From: Elusimicrobiota bacterium
GTDB lineage: Bacteria; Elusimicrobiota; Elusimicrobia; UBA1565; UBA9628
Length of the DNA stretch: 7,777 bases
Direction: 5' to 3'
Assembly (NCBI GenBank): GCA_028869495.1
Contig: JAGWRY010000198.1
Coordinates: 1-7,777 of the forward strand
Shown here: positions 5,541 through 7,777 of the stretch, in pieces
How positions within the stretch are numbered: position 1 is the stretch's first letter
Layout: the number at the start of each line of letters is the position of its first letter
The notes under the pieces: generated by a model
Database searches by the model: none
The model's input: only the letters and a program-made list of their open reading frames with translations
What the model was told of the DNA's origin: nothing
Position numbers and translations under genes: made by a program

Positions 5541-6550
5541 TACAGGACCTCCATGTAGCCGCCGCCCCAGGCCAGGCCCGCGCCCAGGACCGCGTAGACG
5601 ATCTGGTCGCCCTTGTGGAGCGAGTCCAGCTTCTGCGCGACCGCCGAGGGCATCCCGGCCGAGGCGATGTTGCCCTGCGTCTCCACGTTGTGGATGTGCT
5701 TCTCCTTGGGCAGATGCAGGTGGCCCAGGATCGAGTCCATCATCACCGCGTTGGCCTGGTGCGTGACCGTGTAGACGTCCTCGGCGTAGAGCTTCTTGGC
5801 GGTCGCGACCGCCTCGAACATCTCGACCGTCTTGCGGATCGAGAACTCGCGGACCTTGCGGCCGTCCTGCCAGAAGTGGCGCGTCGCGTCGACCTTCACG
5901 TCGTCGGCGCCCTTCGGGTCGGACGCGAAGACGAGCGGCTCGACCTTCAGGCGGCCGGGATGGCGGAGCGAGCAGACCTGCGCGGCCGCGCCGTCGCCCC
6001 AGATGTAGCCGTCGAAGCACTCGGGCGAGTAGTCGGTGCGCGTCGTGTAGGCGCCGGTCTGCACGGTCAGCACGAATTCGGGCCAGGCGGAGTCGCGCAG
6101 GTCGCCGAGGTACATCATGTGGCGCGCGAAGGACGAGCAGGCCGAGTTCATGTCGATGTGCGGGCCCGAGCCGATGCCGAGGGCCTTCGCGAGGTAGTCG
6201 GCGGTGGCCGGCACGATGTCGAACGGGAGGTCGCAGTTGCAGACGACCATGCCGACCTGCTCGGGCTTGACCCCGGCGCGCGTCAGCGCCTGCTGGGCGG
6301 CCTTGGCGCCGAGACTCACCGGCGTCTCGCCGTTGGCGCGGGCGTGGATGATCGCCTGCATCGGGTCCTTGTTCTTGGTCTTGAGGATGTACTCCTTGCT
6401 CAAGACCGTGCGGCGCTTGTAGATGCCCAGGCGCGAGGCGACCCAGTCGGGACCTTTTTTAAGGCCGACCTCCTTGTGCAGGAAGTCGTTGTCGAGCTCG
6501 GTCTTCGGGAGGGCCCAGCCCATCCCGAGGATGTGGAAGGGAGTGCTCAC
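5540..6550 (-). CDS. FabH-like 3-oxoacyl-ACP synthase III
   Basis: This 336-residue thiolase-fold enzyme would start chains by condensing an acyl-CoA, or another acyl donor, with malonyl-ACP. The FabH triad is complete: Cys138 in MNSACSSF (134-141), His264 in THQAN (263-267) and Asn294 in QGNIASAGMP (292-301). The segment DWVASRLGIYKRR (35-47) matches the EWI..RTGI..R region. An extra stretch of about 25 residues follows it (51-75, EYILKTKNKDPMQ onward) near the substrate entrance, so the primer may not be acetyl-CoA. The start is GTG, overlapping the upstream stop by four bases (GTGA). Longer in-frame starts would add Arg-rich residues lying within the neighbouring gene. There is no good Shine-Dalgarno sequence, so translation is probably coupled. 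DarB- or OleA-like relatives cannot be ruled out without alignment, but the triad and context favour a priming ketosynthase. Confidence 0.85.
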   Translation of the reverse strand: MSTPFHILGMGWALPKTELDNDFLHKEVGLKKGPDWVASRLGIYKRRTVLSKEYILKTKNKDPMQAIIHARANGETPVSLGAKAAQQALTRAGVKPEQVGMVVCNCDLPFDIVPATADYLAKALGIGSGPHIDMNSACSSFARHMMYLGDLRDSAWPEFVLTVQTGAYTTRTDYSPECFDGYIWGDGAAAQVCSLRHPGRLKVEPLVFASDPKGADDVKVDATRHFWQDGRKVREFSIRKTVEMFEAVATAKKLYAEDVYTVTHQANAVMMDSILGHLHLPKEKHIHNVETQGNIASAGMPSAVAQKLDSLHKGDQIVYAVLGAGLAWGGGYMEVL

Positions 6551-7512
6551 AAGCCCGAGATGGCCTCGCCGCCGTCGACGCGGACGATCGAGCCGTTGGC
6601 CCAGCGCAGAGTCGGCCCGCACAGCCCCAGGATCGTCTCGGCGACGTCCTCCGGGGTCGTCAGGCGGTGGAACGGGTTGCGCAGGCGGGCCTGCGCCTTC
6701 ATCAGGTCGAAGTTCGGGATCGCGTTGCCGGCCGGCGTGTCGGTGATGCCGGCCTGCACGATGTAGGAGGAGACCCCGTAGGGCGCCAGCTCGAGCGCCA
6801 TCGCGCGGCAGGACGCCTCGAGCGCGGTCTTCGCGGCCGAGACCGCCGCGTAGCCCTTCCAGGCGACCTCGTTGCCCTCGGAGGTCATCGCGACCAGGCG
6901 CGCGTCCTTGCTGAGCAGCCCTTCCTTGCAGAGCTCGCGGCCCCAGAGCAGGTAGTCGTAGCCCATCATGAAGATCGTGCGCTTGAGGTCGTCCTCGGTC
7001 AAGAGCTCCTCGCGGTACGGGATGCGGGAGTCGGCCAGCGTGTGCAGGGCGTCGCAGCCCTTCTCGTGGAAGGCCGAGTTGACCGCGGCCTTGACCTTCT
7101 CGGGGGGGAGTCCCAGCGCCTCGGCCAGGCCTTTGATCGCCTTGCCTTTGAAATCGGGGGTCTTGTCCTCGATCATCAGCCGGCAGGAGCCGGCGGCGAT
7201 CGACTGCATGAAGAGCTGGACCTTGCCCGCCCCGCAGTGCTCCATGATCGACTCGAAGACCTCGCCGCGGCCCTCGTCGTCGAACAGGTTGACGTTGTGG
7301 GTGACGAGCGAGACGCCCGCGGCGCGGATCTCGTCGAAATGGGGCTTGAGGACGCTCTCGACCGTGCCTTCCTTGTCCTTGTGCCCGATCAGGACGTTGA
7401 GGCCGGCGCGCGCCAGGCGCTTGGCGGTCGCCAGGCCGAAGCCCGAGGAGCCGCCCAGGATCACGGCCCAGAGGCCCGAGCCGCGAAAATCCAGCGGGTT
7501 TTTATCGCTCAT
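6547..7512 (-). CDS. Enoyl-ACP-reductase-like SDR (FabI/FabL type), enlarged
   Basis: This SDR of 321 residues starts with a nucleotide-binding motif GGSSGFGLATAKRLA (20-34). Its catalytic pair is Tyr221 and Lys228 in GYAAVSAAK, the Y-x6-K spacing of FabI/FabL enoyl reductases rather than the Y-x3-K of ordinary SDRs or the Y-x8-K of FabV. SIAAG (104-108) sits where FabI has its HSIA motif. The C-terminus, from GITDTPAG to VRVDGGEAISGL, resembles FabL. It would reduce trans-2-enoyl-ACP and close the elongation cycle. It is 60-70 residues longer than FabI or FabL, mostly between SIAAG and the MTSEG strand (209-213). The ATG at 7512 is chosen because an extended -10 box lies eight bases upstream. 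An alternative ATG at 7548 would add 12 residues across that promoter and has no Shine-Dalgarno sequence. It is the first gene of the operon. Confidence 0.8.
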   Translation of the reverse strand: MSDKNPLDFRGSGLWAVILGGSSGFGLATAKRLARAGLNVLIGHKDKEGTVESVLKPHFDEIRAAGVSLVTHNVNLFDDEGRGEVFESIMEHCGAGKVQLFMQSIAAGSCRLMIEDKTPDFKGKAIKGLAEALGLPPEKVKAAVNSAFHEKGCDALHTLADSRIPYREELLTEDDLKRTIFMMGYDYLLWGRELCKEGLLSKDARLVAMTSEGNEVAWKGYAAVSAAKTALEASCRAMALELAPYGVSSYIVQAGITDTPAGNAIPNFDLMKAQARLRNPFHRLTTPEDVAETILGLCGPTLRWANGSIVRVDGGEAISGL

Positions 7513-7520
7513 TCCGGGAC

Positions 7521-7529
7521 ATTGTAGCA
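7521..7529 (-). promoter_or_regulatory. Extended -10 promoter of the fab-like operon, probably leaderless
   Basis: TGCTACAAT on the minus strand matches an extended -10 (TGN plus TACAAT). Only eight bases separate it from the ATG at 7512, so transcription would start about two bases before the start codon and leave no room for a Shine-Dalgarno sequence; none is seen. No good -35 is found at 16-18 bases, which the TG extension could offset. A perfect palindrome (7548-7561) overlaps the -35 zone. Confidence 0.5.
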
Positions 7530-7547
7530 GTTCGCGCGGAGGAATCA

Positions 7548-7561
7548 TTGACGCGCGTCAA
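7548..7561. promoter_or_regulatory. 14-bp palindrome, candidate operator between divergent promoters
   Basis: TTGACGCGCGTCAA is a perfect 14-bp palindrome. It starts 22 bases upstream of the -10 of the fab-like operon, so it covers the -35 region, and it lies 36 bases upstream of the -35 of the divergent gene. Its place suggests a dimeric regulator controlling the operon and perhaps both genes. The regulator is not in the window. Confidence 0.4.
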
Positions 7562-7597
7562 AACCGGAAGGCCCGCCGCCCCAGCGCCGAGCCGGCC

Positions 7598-7626
7598 TTG
7601 ATTTTGGAGCCGGTCCCTGATACAGT
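7598..7626 (+). promoter_or_regulatory. Promoter of the divergent secreted-protein gene
   Basis: TTGATT (7598-7603), a 17-base spacer and TACAGT (7621-7626) form a near-consensus sigma-70-type promoter, with TGA just before the -10 making it an extended -10. Seven bases separate the -10 from the ATG at 7634, so the predicted transcript begins at or within a base of the start codon, as for the divergent operon. Confidence 0.6.
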
Positions 7627-7633
7627 GTCCCCG

Positions 7634-7777
7634 ATGCCGCGCCGCGCCCTCGCCGCGCTGTTCGCGCTGGGACTCGTCCTTCCCACGGCTCTGCCCTGCG
7701 GGGCGGACTGCGTCCCGGCGGCTCCCGCCGTCCGCGTCGCGTCCCGCTCGACGAAGCCCCGCCGCGCGGACCCGCCG
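7634..7777 (+). CDS. N-terminal part of a secreted protein, runs off right edge
   Basis: The ATG at 7634 opens 48 codons that stay open to the window edge. The first 23 or so residues are a Sec-type signal peptide: MPRRALAALFALGLVLPTAL has a basic start (Arg3, Arg4) and a hydrophobic core at 5-15. Cleavage probably falls near PCGA (21-24). Two cysteines (22 and 26) flank the likely site, but no good lipobox is formed. The visible mature part is Pro-, Ala- and Arg-rich with no recognisable domain. The start is supported by the promoter directly upstream. It is divergent from the fab-like operon and separated from it by 121 bp, so the two may share regulation. The function is unknown. Confidence 0.6.
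   Translation, partial: MPRRALAALFALGLVLPTALPCGADCVPAAPAVRVASRSTKPRRADPP

Noticed and set aside
7634..7777. Lipoprotein call for the right-edge gene
   Set aside because: Cys22 is preceded by Ala-Leu-Pro, which does not fit the lipobox; an ordinary signal peptide is the simpler reading.
1..7777. tRNA, rRNA, CRISPR array or insertion sequence with transposase
   Set aside because: No cloverleaf or rRNA-like segments, no regularly spaced repeats and no transposase motifs were seen on either strand.

Overview
The window is a GC-rich bacterial chromosome segment that looks like a specialised fatty-acid or polyketide-type biosynthesis locus. The codon use (third positions dominated by G/C) and the ORF6N-family remnant do not identify a phylum. 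A high-GC, under-sampled group such as Elusimicrobiota is only a weak guess.

Layout. Almost everything reads leftward (minus strand). From the right, a divergent promoter region (about 7513-7633) separates a partial secreted protein on the plus strand (7634 to the right edge) from a tightly packed five-gene minus-strand operon. The operon order is an enoyl-ACP-reductase-like SDR (7512-6547), a FabH-like ketosynthase III (6550-5540), a FabG-like ketoreductase (5540-4815), a FabZ-like dehydratase (4815-4330) and a FabF-like ketosynthase (4333-3017). Each junction overlaps by 1 or 4 bases. Together they supply every step of one chain-elongation cycle: priming, elongation, ketoreduction, dehydration and enoyl reduction. 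No acyl carrier protein and no malonyl-CoA:ACP transacylase is present.

After the operon comes a 517-bp stretch (2500-3016) with no intact gene. It holds a truncated ORF6N-domain gene on the opposite strand (2764-3039), which runs 23 bp into the 3' end of the FabF-like gene. It also holds two copies of a 29-bp palindrome about 300 bp apart and two other perfect palindromes. Left of this, apparently with its own promoter, lies a two-gene unit: an unrecognised 300-residue Ala-rich, helical protein (2499-1597), then, one base later, a 468-residue fusion of a PlsC-type acyltransferase and a 4'-phosphopantetheinyl transferase (1595-189). A second partial secreted protein begins at 142 and leaves the left edge.

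How it may work together (inference). The PPTase domain would activate an ACP encoded elsewhere. The five enzymes would build a reduced acyl chain on it, and the acyltransferase domain of the fusion protein would transfer that chain to a lipid-type acceptor. The first genes of the divergent units carry extended -10 boxes almost touching their ATGs, suggesting leaderless mRNAs, while most downstream start codons have Shine-Dalgarno sequences or overlap the previous stop.
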